From Citrobacter freundii (GTDB taxonomy: Bacteria > Bacteroidota > Bacteroidia > Chitinophagales > Chitinophagaceae), in NCBI GenBank assembly GCA_003243445.1, contig QFQQ01000051.1:1-44609 (forward strand): a DNA stretch of 44,609 nucleotides, written 5' to 3'. The position numbers and the translations under genes were made by a program. The notes beneath the pieces were generated by a model. It was not told the origin of the DNA and ran no database searches. It was given only the letters and a program-made list of their open reading frames with translations. Below, piece after piece: positions 1-8,760 of the stretch. Position 1 is the first letter of the stretch. Each line of letters starts with the position of its first letter.

Positions 1-52
1 AAGACTACACATTTATAAAGCATTGTATAGTAGCGGTTTTAATCGCTTTGCG

Positions 53-60
53 TACTTTTG
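53..60 (+). promoter_or_regulatory. Candidate Bacteroidota -7 promoter element
   Basis: TACTTTTG matches the Bacteroidota sigma-A -7 consensus TAnnTTTG exactly. No clear TTG -33 element lies at the usual spacing. If used, it gives the gene starting at 170 a leader of about 100 nt. Confidence 0.45.
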
Positions 61-169
61 CTTTTTATTAATCTTTTTATCTAAAAAAGCCAATCGTCAT
101 GCCAACAGTAAGTGCCTCATCGCTTTGGCATGAAAATTACATTTAAACCCCATAAATAAATTATACAGT

Positions 170-1054
170 ATGAAGTTTATCCGCCATTCTATTGCTGTTT
201 TATTTGCAGTTGTTTTTTTTACGCAGTGCCGTGAACCGGAGAAAAAGGAAGAGCCGGCAAAAGAGACAAAAACGCCTCGTCCGGAACCGCCCAAATGGAA
301 AAATCCTGACACGAAGATCTCGTATTCGAAGATCCCCGGTAAAAAAAACGTGAAAAGGATCCAGGATAGTCTTGATGCAAAACAACAAAAGATCATCATG
401 GCATTGAACCGTGCTGACATGGCAAATCTTGCATCGATGGACAGCATTCTTATTCCCAATGATCTCTCCGGTGATATTGTGTTCTATCTTCCTTTTCCAT
501 TGCAGGTAAAAGGACTGGAAGATATTCGCAAGATCATTTTCTTTTCTTACCCGTCTCAATCATTCGGTGCCTATGAATATGGAAACCTGGTCTATGCCGG
601 CCCAAGTAACATGGGCAGAAAAAAAGATCAAACACCAACGGGTTTATATTTTACCAACTGGAAAGCCGAGGAAACAACCAGCACCTTCAACGATGAGTGG
701 GAATTGAAATGGAATTTCAATATTGAAAACAAAGAAGGCATTGGCTGGCATCAGTATGCCATGCCCGGTTATCCCGCTTCTCATTCCTGTCTTCGTCTGC
801 TGGAAGACGATGCAAAATATTTATATAAATGGGCAGACGAATGGAAACTGAAAGGTACTGACAGCGTATTGCTGAAGGGAACACCCGTGATCGTATTTGG
901 CAGTTATCCGTTTGATGGAAAGAAACCATGGATGAGCCTTGTGCAGGATGATCATGCGCTGGATATAAAGGCCGGAGAATTGGAGCAATTGGTGGAGCCG
1001 CACAGGAAGGAGATAATGGAGGCGCAGGAAAAGCGAGAGGGGAGTAAGCAGTAG
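170..1054 (+). CDS. L,D-transpeptidase (YkuD)-family lipoprotein
   Basis: This 294-residue protein probably acts in the periplasm on peptidoglycan cross-links or on lipoprotein-peptidoglycan links. The N-terminus is a lipoprotein signal ending FFTQC, with Cys20 as the likely lipidation site, followed by a charged Pro/Glu/Lys-rich linker (about 21-60). The YkuD signature is in the C-terminal half: His194, then His205-Ser-Cys207 in SHSCLRL, where Cys207 would be the catalytic nucleophile. The usual motif is SHGC, so a Ser replaces the Gly. The phrase QTPTGLYF (about 154-161) is also typical of the family. The gene stands alone and its 3' end runs into the repeat-rich region facing the sugar dehydrogenase gene. 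The family call is good; the substrate is unknown. Confidence 0.8.
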   Translation: MKFIRHSIAVLFAVVFFTQCREPEKKEEPAKETKTPRPEPPKWKNPDTKISYSKIPGKKNVKRIQDSLDAKQQKIIMALNRADMANLASMDSILIPNDLSGDIVFYLPFPLQVKGLEDIRKIIFFSYPSQSFGAYEYGNLVYAGPSNMGRKKDQTPTGLYFTNWKAEETTSTFNDEWELKWNFNIENKEGIGWHQYAMPGYPASHSCLRLLEDDAKYLYKWADEWKLKGTDSVLLKGTPVIVFGSYPFDGKKPWMSLVQDDHALDIKAGELEQLVEPHRKEIMEAQEKREGSKQ

Positions 1055-1185
1055 GAGTTATAAATAGTTCTGCAGGTATGGCATGCACTGCGGTTGCGTC
1101 GTGAGAAGCTGTTAGAAGTCAATACAGGTAGTTAAAGCTTTTTGTTTGTGTATGTGTCTTTAAGTGCAAGCCCTGTCACAAGCCA

Positions 1186-1493
1186 GGATCGCGTATTCCT
1201 CACCCACAATTAAAATTCAATGTCGTTTAGTTAGCAAAGCCTATCTGAGTTACCTGGCGTAGGGCCCCCTCTAAATCTCCCCCCAAGGGGGAGACTTATC
1301 ATCGTCCGAAATAAGAGAAGTCAAATCGTATAGAATATAAGTATTCAATACGATTTGACTTCTCTTTTATAATGACTGTTTCGGGTCTCCCCCTTGGGGG
1401 GAGATTTAGAGGGGGCCCTACGCCAGGCGAGCGAATGGCTTTCCCTTAACTAAACGACATTAAATTTTAATGGTGAGGGAGGAGTGCGCGATT
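1186..1493. repeat. Nested long inverted repeat, GGGCCCCCTCTAAATC family, copy 1
   Basis: Three nested stems share one centre. The outer arms (about 1186-1241 and 1437-1493) are imperfect and contain TGTCGTTTAGTTA against TAACTAAACGACA, bounded by the CCCACAATT-type sequence. The middle arms (1253-1295 and 1385-1427) are a perfect 43-bp inverted repeat. The inner arms (1314-1331 and 1348-1365) are a perfect 18-bp stem that continues imperfectly to a short loop. I see no ORF of substance inside. The element lies between convergent genes. The first part of the middle stem recurs at 15399-15733. Confidence 0.9.
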
Positions 1494-1600
1494 GATTAGG
1501 TGTTGCAGGCGTCTTCCCAGCAACAGCTTTTCCTTTATAAATGATCGATATAATTTGTATTTCGCTCTTGTCTTTCGGAACGCGATTCTATGGCGAACCA

Positions 1601-1757
1601 TGATCGCGCGTTCCTCACCCACAATTAAAATTGTGGGCTCAACGAACATCCTGAATTCAGAAACTTCTCTGAAGCATGTTTCGATGGAAATAATGGTCTG
1701 TTATTTTGAGGTGCAGCTAGCCCACAATTTTAATTGTGGGGAGGAGTGCGCGATCGA
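1601..1757. repeat. Inverted pair of CCCACAATT-palindrome repeats
   Basis: Two 39-bp copies (1601-1639 and 1719-1757) are near-perfect reverse complements. Each contains the palindrome CCCACAATTNNAATTGTGGG next to a GATCGCGC/GCGCGATC end. The 79 bp between them have no coding signal. The same end sequence bounds the element at 1186-1493, and a related palindrome lies at 44507-44526, so this is an interspersed family. Confidence 0.85.
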
Positions 1758-1811
1758 TTCGCAGGTAAGAACCTCTTCCCCTGCAACTGCAGCCTTTTTC
1801 AACGTTCTCCC

Positions 1812-3089
1812 TTAACCTTCCGACTTCACAGACACCCGCCAGATGATCCCCCCACTGTCATCCGACACCAGCATAGAGCCATCCGCCAGCATCGCAATAC
1901 AAACTGGCCTTCCATACACTTCACTTTCTTTTGCATCAGCAATAAAATCGATCAGGAAATCTTCTGCCGGTCCCGATGGTTTGCCATTGGAGAAAGGAAC
2001 AAATACAACTTTGTAGCCGGAGAATTCGGAGCGGTTCCAGGAACCGTGCTGGCCAATGAATGCACCATTCTGATATTTCGCGGGAAACTTTTTACCCGTA
2101 TAAAATGCAAGACCGAGCGAAGCGGTGTGCGGACCAAGTGGTACATCAGGAGCGGTCGTTTTCCTGACAAGATCCGGGCGCTCGCCTTTGCGGCGGGGAT
2201 CTTCATTCGGACCAAAGTAGGCATACGGCCATCCGTAAAATGCATTCTCCTTTACACCAGTCATATAGTCTGGCACAAGATCATCTCCAAGACCATCACG
2301 TTCATTCACGGCTGTCCATAATGTGTTTGTGCCGGGTGCCCAATCCATGCCTACAGGATTCCGGAGGCCGGAGGCATAGATACGTTCACCACTGCCGTCG
2401 GGATTTACTTCAAGAATGTTTGCACGGCGTGCTTCATGTTCAATACCATGCTCAGCAACATTGCTGCCTGAACCTACAGAGATATAGATCTTTGACTTTG
2501 TTTTATTGGTGATCAGGTTACGGGTCCAATGATTGTTATAACCGCCTGCGGGTAGGTTAACGATCTTTTTTCCTTTGGCCGCATCCAGGGTCGTCACAGA
2601 CGGATTGTAATCGAATTGCAGCACACCGTCGGTATTGGCAACATAAAAATGATTATCGATGATCAGCATACCAAATGGTTTGTTCAGTCCTTCCATAAAC
2701 ACATGATGTTTTTCCGGCACACCATCTTTATCTGCATCTTTGAATACCGTGATCCTGTTGGCACTCTTGCCACCGGTGCTTGCTTCGGACACAAACACAT
2801 CGCCGTTATCAGCTACATAGATCCATCTTGGATTGCTAAGGCCTTCCGCAAAGCGCGTTACCTGGAAACCCTGCGGAGAAGCGGGAGTGCGGCTTTCAGG
2901 CCAACCGATAACGCGGCTGTTCTTTCTGACAGAAGGAGTCGCAAATGGAGCCGGTAATGTATCTGCATTATTTATTACAGGCGAAACAACATGAGCCTGC
3001 ACCAGATCAAAAGTTTCCGTCTTTTGCTGAATAGTCAATAATGTGATAGCCGATAAAAAAGAAGTTGTATAAAGAAAATTTTTGGACAT
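1812..3089 (-). CDS. PQQ-dependent sugar dehydrogenase (glucose/sorbosone dehydrogenase family), secreted
   Basis: This 425-residue protein belongs to the six-bladed beta-propeller family that includes soluble glucose dehydrogenase and sorbosone dehydrogenases, which oxidise sugars in the periplasm with PQQ. Residues 1-20 look like a signal or anchor. The propeller runs from about residue 70 to the end, with family hallmarks LSNPRWIYVADNGDVFVSE, SGLRNPVGMDWAPG, a GQHGSWNRS loop and C-terminal DGSMLVSDD. I chose the ATG at 3089 because it begins a hydrophobic N-terminus (MSKNFLYTTSFLSAITLL); an in-frame ATG at 3128 would add 13 polar residues. No PQQ synthesis gene is in the window, so the cofactor and substrate are family inferences. 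Confidence 0.8.
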   Translation of the reverse strand: MSKNFLYTTSFLSAITLLTIQQKTETFDLVQAHVVSPVINNADTLPAPFATPSVRKNSRVIGWPESRTPASPQGFQVTRFAEGLSNPRWIYVADNGDVFVSEASTGGKSANRITVFKDADKDGVPEKHHVFMEGLNKPFGMLIIDNHFYVANTDGVLQFDYNPSVTTLDAAKGKKIVNLPAGGYNNHWTRNLITNKTKSKIYISVGSGSNVAEHGIEHEARRANILEVNPDGSGERIYASGLRNPVGMDWAPGTNTLWTAVNERDGLGDDLVPDYMTGVKENAFYGWPYAYFGPNEDPRRKGERPDLVRKTTAPDVPLGPHTASLGLAFYTGKKFPAKYQNGAFIGQHGSWNRSEFSGYKVVFVPFSNGKPSGPAEDFLIDFIADAKESEVYGRPVCIAMLADGSMLVSDDSGGIIWRVSVKSEG

Positions 3090-3354
3090 GTGTAGATCGT
3101 TTGATGAGTAATAAGGAGGAATGCCCAAAATGATGCCAAGGGAAGGGGCGCGGACAGCGGACGTTTCAGAAGAATTGAAGAGTTATGATAGCGTAGACAA
3201 GAAGGCTTAAAACCTGAACTTAAGGATAGTATTAGTTCCTATCATCCTGCCGTTTAACCGGTGTATTTTCAAAGGGAAGGACGAGAAGAAAGATAACAAT
3301 GTTGGACTTCTGAAGTAAGGGTATATCTGGTAACATTTTCAGGAAGTCTGTAGC
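3090..3354. other. Divergent intergenic region, left part
   Basis: This is the upstream side of the sugar dehydrogenase gene. I find no convincing -7 element, RNA gene or short ORF in it. The rest of the gap to lepA holds the heptamer hairpin at 3355-3474 and the lepA promoter. Confidence 0.4.
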
Positions 3355-3474
3355 CCGATGGTCGATATCCGGCCTGAACGTCGTTCTCAAACGAATAGCG
3401 TAGAGGTCTATTGGCTAAAAAGGAGGGGACTTAGGCCGTTTCGACCATCGGCCATCCAACATCGAACTTCGATT
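3355..3474. repeat. Heptamer-iterated inverted repeat, locus 1 (degenerate)
   Basis: The left arm CCGATGGTCGA (3355-3365), followed by TATCCGGCC, pairs with TCGACCATCGG (3441-3451) and a preceding GGCC. The right arm continues in 7-bp steps (GACCATC, GGCCATC, CAACATC, GAACTTC). The loop is about 60-70 bp. This is the only clear heptamer locus between divergent genes. Confidence 0.7.
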
Positions 3475-3507
3475 CCACGGCTTATTCTCCTCCTGCCATT
3501 TTTTCAC

Positions 3508-3515
3508 TACCTTCG
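3508..3515 (+). promoter_or_regulatory. Candidate lepA -7 promoter element
   Basis: TACCTTCG, in the context ACTACCTTCGCACCC, is one base from TAnnTTTG. It lies 46 nt upstream of the lepA ATG. Confidence 0.5.
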
Positions 3516-3561
3516 CACCCTCTAAAACCGCCGTTTAAAGCGGTTGACGGACCCATAATAC

Positions 3562-5355
3562 ATGAAGAATATCCGCAATTTTTGCATTATTGCCCATATT
3601 GACCACGGAAAGTCGACACTGGCAGACAGGCTGTTACAACAGACAAATACGATCAGTGACCGGGATATGATGGACCAGGTACTGGATGATATGGACCTGG
3701 AAAGAGAGAAGGGGATCACCATCAAAAGCCACGCGATCCAGATCAATTACAAACACGAGAACGGACAGGATTATGTGCTGAACCTGATCGATACGCCGGG
3801 CCACGTTGACTTCAGCTATGAAGTAAGCCGTGCACTTGCCGCTTGTGAAGGCGCGTTGCTGCTGGTGGATGCCACCCAGGGCATCCAGGCACAAACGATC
3901 AGTAATCTTTATCTCGCTATTGAAAATGATCTCGAGATCATCCCCGTGATCAATAAGATCGATATGGATGGTGCGATGATCGAAGAGGTGGAAGATCAGA
4001 TCGTGGATCTGATCGGTTGTAAACGCGAAGACATTCTTCATGCGAGCGGCCGTACCGGACTGGGCGTTGATAAAGTGCTCGACGCGATCGTTACCAGGAT
4101 CCCCGCACCTGAAGGTGATGAATCAGCTCCGCTGCAGGCGCTGATCTTTGACAGCGTGTTCAACTCATTCAGAGGCATCATCGTTTATTATCGTATCCTC
4201 AACGGAACGATCCGCAAAGGAGATAAAGTTCAATTTGTATCAACCGGCCAGGAATATGAAGCTGATGAGATCGGCATTTTAAAACTCAAAATGACCGAGA
4301 AGAAAGAAGTGAAGGCAGGTGATGTGGGGTATATCATTACCGGTATCAAAAATGCGAAAGAGGTAAAAGTTGGTGATACGATCACACTCGCATCAAACCC
4401 AACCCCTGAGCAGATCAAAGGTTTTGAAGAAGTAAAACCGATGGTATTTGCTGGTATTTACCCTGTAAATACAGATGAGTTCGAAGAACTGCGTGATTGC
4501 ATGGACAAGCTGCAATTGAATGATGCATCGCTTACTTATGAGCTCGAAACTTCACAGGCGCTCGGCTTTGGTTTTCGTTGCGGATTCCTTGGAATGCTGC
4601 ACATGGAGATCATACAGGAAAGACTGGAGCGGGAGTTTGACCAGACGGTTATCACAACTGTACCGAACGTAAGCTTTATCGCACATACAACAAAAGGGGA
4701 AACGATCCAGGTGAACAATCCAACGGAGTTTCCTGATCCGGTAAAAACGGAATCGATAGAAGAACCTTTTATCAAAGCACAGATCATCACCAAGCCTGAT
4801 TACATTGGTAATATCATGACGCTCTGCCTTGGCAAACGCGGCATCCTGATCAACCAAAGTTATCTTACGCCAACACGTGTTGAGCTGATCTTTGAAATGC
4901 CATTGACCGAGATCGTGTTTGATTTTTATGATAAACTGAAATCGCAAACACGGGGCTATGCATCTTTCGATTATCATCCGATCGGTTATCGCGACAGTGA
5001 TATCGTGAAAATGGATATCCTCCTCAATTCCGAAAAAGTGGATGCCTTAAGCGCTTTGATCCACCGCGCGCGTTCCCAGGACTTTGGCCGCAAGCTTTGC
5101 GAAAAACTGAAAGAACTGCTGCCCCGTCAGCAATTCCAGATCGCGATCCAGGCAGCCATCGGCGCAAAAGTCATTGCCCGCGAAAACATTTCTGCGATGC
5201 GCAAAGACGTAACCGCGAAATGTTATGGTGGTGATATCAGCCGTAAACGTAAACTGCTGGAGAAACAGAAAGAAGGTAAGAAGAGAATGAGGCAGATCGG
5301 TAGCGTGGAAGTGCCGCAGGAGGCGTTTTTGGCTGTGTTGAAGCTGGACGATTAG
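3562..5355 (+). CDS. lepA: Elongation factor 4 (LepA), ribosome back-translocating GTPase
   Basis: This is a full-length 597-residue LepA, the normal size for the family. The G1 loop is AHIDHGKSTL near the N-terminus, followed by the effector sequence EREKGITIKSHA, G3 DTPGHVDF and G4 NKIDMDG. Domain II, the EF-G-like domains (GFRCGFLGMLHMEIIQERLE) and the LepA-specific C-terminal domain (MRKDVTAKCYGGDISRKRKLLEKQKEGKK is split across its conserved core) follow. LepA is a cytoplasmic translation factor that acts on stalled or mis-translocated ribosomes. The start ATG opens directly on the conserved MKNIRNFCIIAHIDHGK. It converges with the metal efflux operon across a hairpin terminator. Confidence 0.97.
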   Translation: MKNIRNFCIIAHIDHGKSTLADRLLQQTNTISDRDMMDQVLDDMDLEREKGITIKSHAIQINYKHENGQDYVLNLIDTPGHVDFSYEVSRALAACEGALLLVDATQGIQAQTISNLYLAIENDLEIIPVINKIDMDGAMIEEVEDQIVDLIGCKREDILHASGRTGLGVDKVLDAIVTRIPAPEGDESAPLQALIFDSVFNSFRGIIVYYRILNGTIRKGDKVQFVSTGQEYEADEIGILKLKMTEKKEVKAGDVGYIITGIKNAKEVKVGDTITLASNPTPEQIKGFEEVKPMVFAGIYPVNTDEFEELRDCMDKLQLNDASLTYELETSQALGFGFRCGFLGMLHMEIIQERLEREFDQTVITTVPNVSFIAHTTKGETIQVNNPTEFPDPVKTESIEEPFIKAQIITKPDYIGNIMTLCLGKRGILINQSYLTPTRVELIFEMPLTEIVFDFYDKLKSQTRGYASFDYHPIGYRDSDIVKMDILLNSEKVDALSALIHRARSQDFGRKLCEKLKELLPRQQFQIAIQAAIGAKVIARENISAMRKDVTAKCYGGDISRKRKLLEKQKEGKKRMRQIGSVEVPQEAFLAVLKLDD

Positions 5356-5359
5356 AGAG

Positions 5360-5503
5360 GATGTCCGATGATCGATGTTCGATGGTCGGCTTTATGTTGA
5401 AATATATTTGTACAAAGAAGCCCTCCAATTCAGGAGGGCTTCTTTGTATACTGACTTATCTTATAAGGATCCGATCATCGATCATCAAACATCAAACATC
5501 GAT
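5360..5503. repeat. Heptamer-iterated inverted repeat, locus 2, enclosing a terminator
   Basis: The left arm is four 7-bp units in register: GATGTCC, GATGATC, GATGTTC, GATGGTC (5360-5387). The right arm is GATCATC, GATCATC, AAACATC, AAACATC (5473-5500). The arms are complementary with small differences. The terminator at 5411-5448 lies between them. The left arm starts 5 bp after the lepA stop codon. Confidence 0.85.
5411..5448. terminator. Bidirectional intrinsic terminator between lepA and the RND pump gene
   Basis: A perfect 16-bp stem, TACAAAGAAGCCCTCC (5411-5426) against 5433-5448, has a 6-nt loop. The A/T-rich stem bases provide U-tracts in both directions, which suits two convergent genes. 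A very similar stem occurs at 41033-41060. Confidence 0.85.
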
Positions 5504-5515
5504 ACCGCGTATCGA

Positions 5516-8500
5516 TTACTTCACCGGCACATTCGCCTTCCTGTAAAAGATCCAAAACAAGATCGGGAACACCAGCAACGTCAACACTGTTGCGGTGATG
5601 AGGCCGCCGATGATGGCGACGGCGAGCGGCTTCTGGCTTTCGGATCCGATGCCCGAAGACAGCGCAGCGGGAAGAAGACCGAGCATGGCCATCAGCGCCG
5701 TCATTACCACTGGACGGATGCGCGAGGTTACGCCTTCGCGGATGGCTTGCGCGAGCGGAAGTTTGCGGCGCAGATTCTGGTGAAAGACCGAGATCAGGAT
5801 CACGCCATTCTGCACACAAATTCCAAAGAGCGCAATAAAACCAACACCCGCCGAAATACCAAAGTTGATGCCGGTGATATGCAGCGCAAGAATGCCGCCG
5901 ATCAGGGCGAATGGTACATTCAACAATGTCAATCCCGCATCTTTTGCATTGCCGAACATAATAAAAAGAATGATGAAAATGGCCATCAGGCTGACCGGTA
6001 CAACAAGACTAAGTTGCTTTGTTGCCCTGACCTGGTTTTCAAATTCACCGGCCCAGTTGATCGTATATCCTTTCGGTAGTTTCACTTCTTCATTTACCTT
6101 GCCCATTGCTTCCTGTATGGTGCTGCCAAGATCACGTTCACGAACAGTGAACTTCACACCGATAAAACGCTTGTTGGCATCCCGGTAAATAAATGCAGGT
6201 CCGGTGATCTTGCGCAACTGGGCAATATTGCTTAACGGGATCTTGGTGCCTTTTAAGGTCGGGACCATCAGCGACATGATATCGCCTTCATCTTTTCTGT
6301 ATTCCGGGCTGTAACGGATGCGGATATCGAACTTCTTCTCTTCTTCATACTTTTCGGTAGCGGTTTTGCCACCGATCGCCATTTCAATCACCGCCTGCGC
6401 GTCTGCGGTGGACACACCATAGAGCGCCATCTTTTCTTCATCCAGTAATACACTGATCTCGGGTTGACCTATATTGCGGAGAATGCCGGCATCTTTCACA
6501 CCGGGTATATTTTTGATGCTTTGATAAACCTGGTCTGCCAGTTCATCCAGTGTTTGGAGGTCATCACCAAAGATCTTTACGGCGTTGGATGCTTTGAAAC
6601 CGGCGACAGCTTCGGCTACATTATCAACTACCGGTTGTGAATAGTTGAACGTGATGCCCTGCAGCTGACCAAGCTGTTCATCCATTGCACCGATAAGTTC
6701 ATCTTTTGTCCGTTTGATCTTCCATTCTTTAGCCGGCTTCAGGTTCACCTGGAATTGTACAAAACCAAAACCATTGGGGTCCGTGCCATCATTACTTCGG
6801 CCTGTCTGTGAAAGCACACCATTTACTTCCTGGAAGTCCATGAGTTTGCTCCGAAGTGTTTTGGTGATCTTCATTGATTCAGTAAGGGAAGTGCTCATGG
6901 GTAATTCAGCCGTTACCCACAACGCGCCTTCGTTTAATTCTGGCAGGAATTCTGATCCAAGGAACTTGGCTGAGCCGAACGTGATCGCCATGAAGGAAAA
7001 TGCAATAGCCAGGCTTTTTCGTTTATGGCGGAAACACCAGTCAAAAGCACGTGTCACATTGCGGTTGAAAAACCTGACGATGAAGTTTTCCTTTTCCCGC
7101 ACATTTTTCCGCAGGAGGATCGAACATAGTACCGGCACAAGCGTCAGCGTATAGATCAACGCGCCCAGCAATGCGAAACCAAGTGTCCACGCCAATGGAG
7201 AGAACATCTTGCCTTCCACTTTCTGGAATGTAAAGATGGGCAGCAGTGCTGTGATGATGATGATCTTGGAAAAGAAAACGGCTTTGCCGAGTTCTCCACC
7301 CGTTCTTTTCAACAGGCCGAGCTTGGATAGTTTGTTGAACCGGGCCATTCCTTCTTTGTGCGAGAGATGCGCGAGTGCAACAAACATTCCCTCGACCATC
7401 ACAACCGCTCCATCGATGATGATCCCGAAGTCAACTGCGCCGAGTGAGATCAGGTTTGCCGTCATCCCCTTCATACGCAAACAAAGGAATGCGAAAAGCA
7501 ATGAAAGCGGGATGATGATGGACACGATGACCGTAGTCCGCCAGTCGGCCATAAACAAGAATACGATAACGGTGACAAGAATGATCCCTTCGATCACGTT
7601 ATGCGAAATGGTTTCTGTACAGAATGCCATCAGGTTATCGCGGTCATAGAAGGTTTCCATTTTTACATCGGAAGGAAGGATGTTCTGGTTGATCTCCGCG
7701 ATCTTTTCTTTTACCCGTTTCAATACTTCAGACGGATTTTCATCTTTACGCATTACCACGATCCCTTCTACTACATCATCTTCGTTATTGAGACCGGTTT
7801 GCCCGACCCTTGGCAAGGCGCTCTCCTGTACATTGGCCACATGTTTTACAAGCACAGGTGCATCGCCATTCTGATCGATGATGATATTGCCGATATCACT
7901 TGTTTTATCCAGTAAGCCAATGCCTCTTACCACATAAGCCTGGTTATTTTTCTCGATCACATCACCTCCCACATTCAGGTTGCTTTTCGAGACGGCCGTA
8001 AAAACTTCCAGTGGTGTGATGTTATATTTTTGCAGCAGGGTGGGGTTCACCTGGATTTCATAGATCTTTTCTTCTCCGCCAAAAGCTACGATATCCGCCA
8101 CGCCGGGGACGGAACGGAGTTGCCGGTCGATCGTCCAGTTTTGCAGCGTGAGCAATTCGCGGCTTGTCCGTTGCGGACTGCGAAGCGTATACCGGAAGAT
8201 CTCACCAGTGGGTCCATAGGGCGGTTGAACTTCAGGATCCACGCCATCGGGGAAACTGACGGTCTGCAACTGGTTGTTCACCTGTTGCCGTGCGAAGAAA
8301 TCTTCCACGCCATCTTCAAAGATGATCTTCATTACGCTTAAACCAAACATGGTAATGCTGCGTACATTGGTTTTCTTTTGCACGCTGTTCATAGCCACTT
8401 CCGTTGGACGTGTCACAAAGCGTTCTACCTCTTCGGCGCTGCGGCCGGGCCATTGTGTGACGATGATGATCTGTGTGTTGGTGACATCAGGAAATGCTTC

Positions 8501-8617
8501 TATCGGCGTATGAATAAAACTGAAGAGGCCGGCGACGATCAGTACACCGGAGAGAAAGAAGGTGAAGAATTTATTTTTAAGTGAGAATGCTATAATGTTT
8601 CGGATGAACCTGTTCAT
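5516..8617 (-). CDS. CzcA-type heavy-metal efflux RND pump, inner-membrane subunit
   Basis: This 1033-residue protein is the proton-driven pump of a tripartite system that exports divalent metal ions across both membranes. It has the RND plan of two sets of membrane segments around two large periplasmic loops. TM4 carries DFGIIIDGAVVMVE with Asp396, Asp402 and Glu409, the acidic triad typical of Czc/Cnr-type (Zn, Co, Cd, Ni) pumps; CusA-type copper/silver pumps have a different TM4. I chose the ATG at 8617 because it begins MNRFIRNIIAFSLKNKFF, the usual pump N-terminus; a longer in-frame start at 8680 adds 21 non-conserved residues. It is the last gene of the operon, 143 bp after the adaptor gene. 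Metal specificity within the Czc group is inference. Confidence 0.93.
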   Translation of the reverse strand: MNRFIRNIIAFSLKNKFFTFFLSGVLIVAGLFSFIHTPIEAFPDVTNTQIIIVTQWPGRSAEEVERFVTRPTEVAMNSVQKKTNVRSITMFGLSVMKIIFEDGVEDFFARQQVNNQLQTVSFPDGVDPEVQPPYGPTGEIFRYTLRSPQRTSRELLTLQNWTIDRQLRSVPGVADIVAFGGEEKIYEIQVNPTLLQKYNITPLEVFTAVSKSNLNVGGDVIEKNNQAYVVRGIGLLDKTSDIGNIIIDQNGDAPVLVKHVANVQESALPRVGQTGLNNEDDVVEGIVVMRKDENPSEVLKRVKEKIAEINQNILPSDVKMETFYDRDNLMAFCTETISHNVIEGIILVTVIVFLFMADWRTTVIVSIIIPLSLLFAFLCLRMKGMTANLISLGAVDFGIIIDGAVVMVEGMFVALAHLSHKEGMARFNKLSKLGLLKRTGGELGKAVFFSKIIIITALLPIFTFQKVEGKMFSPLAWTLGFALLGALIYTLTLVPVLCSILLRKNVREKENFIVRFFNRNVTRAFDWCFRHKRKSLAIAFSFMAITFGSAKFLGSEFLPELNEGALWVTAELPMSTSLTESMKITKTLRSKLMDFQEVNGVLSQTGRSNDGTDPNGFGFVQFQVNLKPAKEWKIKRTKDELIGAMDEQLGQLQGITFNYSQPVVDNVAEAVAGFKASNAVKIFGDDLQTLDELADQVYQSIKNIPGVKDAGILRNIGQPEISVLLDEEKMALYGVSTADAQAVIEMAIGGKTATEKYEEEKKFDIRIRYSPEYRKDEGDIMSLMVPTLKGTKIPLSNIAQLRKITGPAFIYRDANKRFIGVKFTVRERDLGSTIQEAMGKVNEEVKLPKGYTINWAGEFENQVRATKQLSLVVPVSLMAIFIILFIMFGNAKDAGLTLLNVPFALIGGILALHITGINFGISAGVGFIALFGICVQNGVILISVFHQNLRRKLPLAQAIREGVTSRIRPVVMTALMAMLGLLPAALSSGIGSESQKPLAVAIIGGLITATVLTLLVFPILFWIFYRKANVPVK

Positions 8618-8633
8618 GTCTTTTAATTTAACG

Positions 8634-8676
8634 TTACACGAATAGTGCACGAATGAGCGCGGATATTCACGAATGG
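8634..8676. repeat. Short tandem units of about 11 bp (CACGAAT family), copy 1
   Basis: Units resembling ACACGAATAGT, GCACGAATGAG, CGCGGATATT and CACGAATGG follow one another in the spacer between the adaptor and pump genes. The reverse complement of 37028-37070 has the same order of units (CGAATGAGCNCGGAT then CACGAATGG). No partner arm is present here. Confidence 0.55.
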
Positions 8677-8760
8677 ACACAACCGTTTTTGCGCTGTCAT
8701 TGAGAGCTTTAAAGCTGTTGATGACATGCGGTTTCGGGCGGCCGGTTTTTTATCAGGTAC

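Noticed and set aside
1253..1427. Riboswitch or small RNA gene
   Set aside because: The perfect long stem and its lack of any aptamer-like conserved core fit a repeat element better; no promoter is evident.
1734..2321. Rightward open frame of 195 codons opposite the sugar dehydrogenase gene
   Set aside because: It is antisense to a well-conserved gene, and its sequence shows no domain, signal or composition of a real protein.
5375..6079. Rightward open frame of 234 codons starting in the terminator region
   Set aside because: It crosses the terminator and heptamer repeats and then runs antisense to the RND pump gene; its composition is shadow-like.
5516..8617. CusA-type copper/silver pump
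   Set aside because: TM4 has the DFG...DGAVVMVE acidic triad of Czc/Cnr types rather than the CusA pattern.
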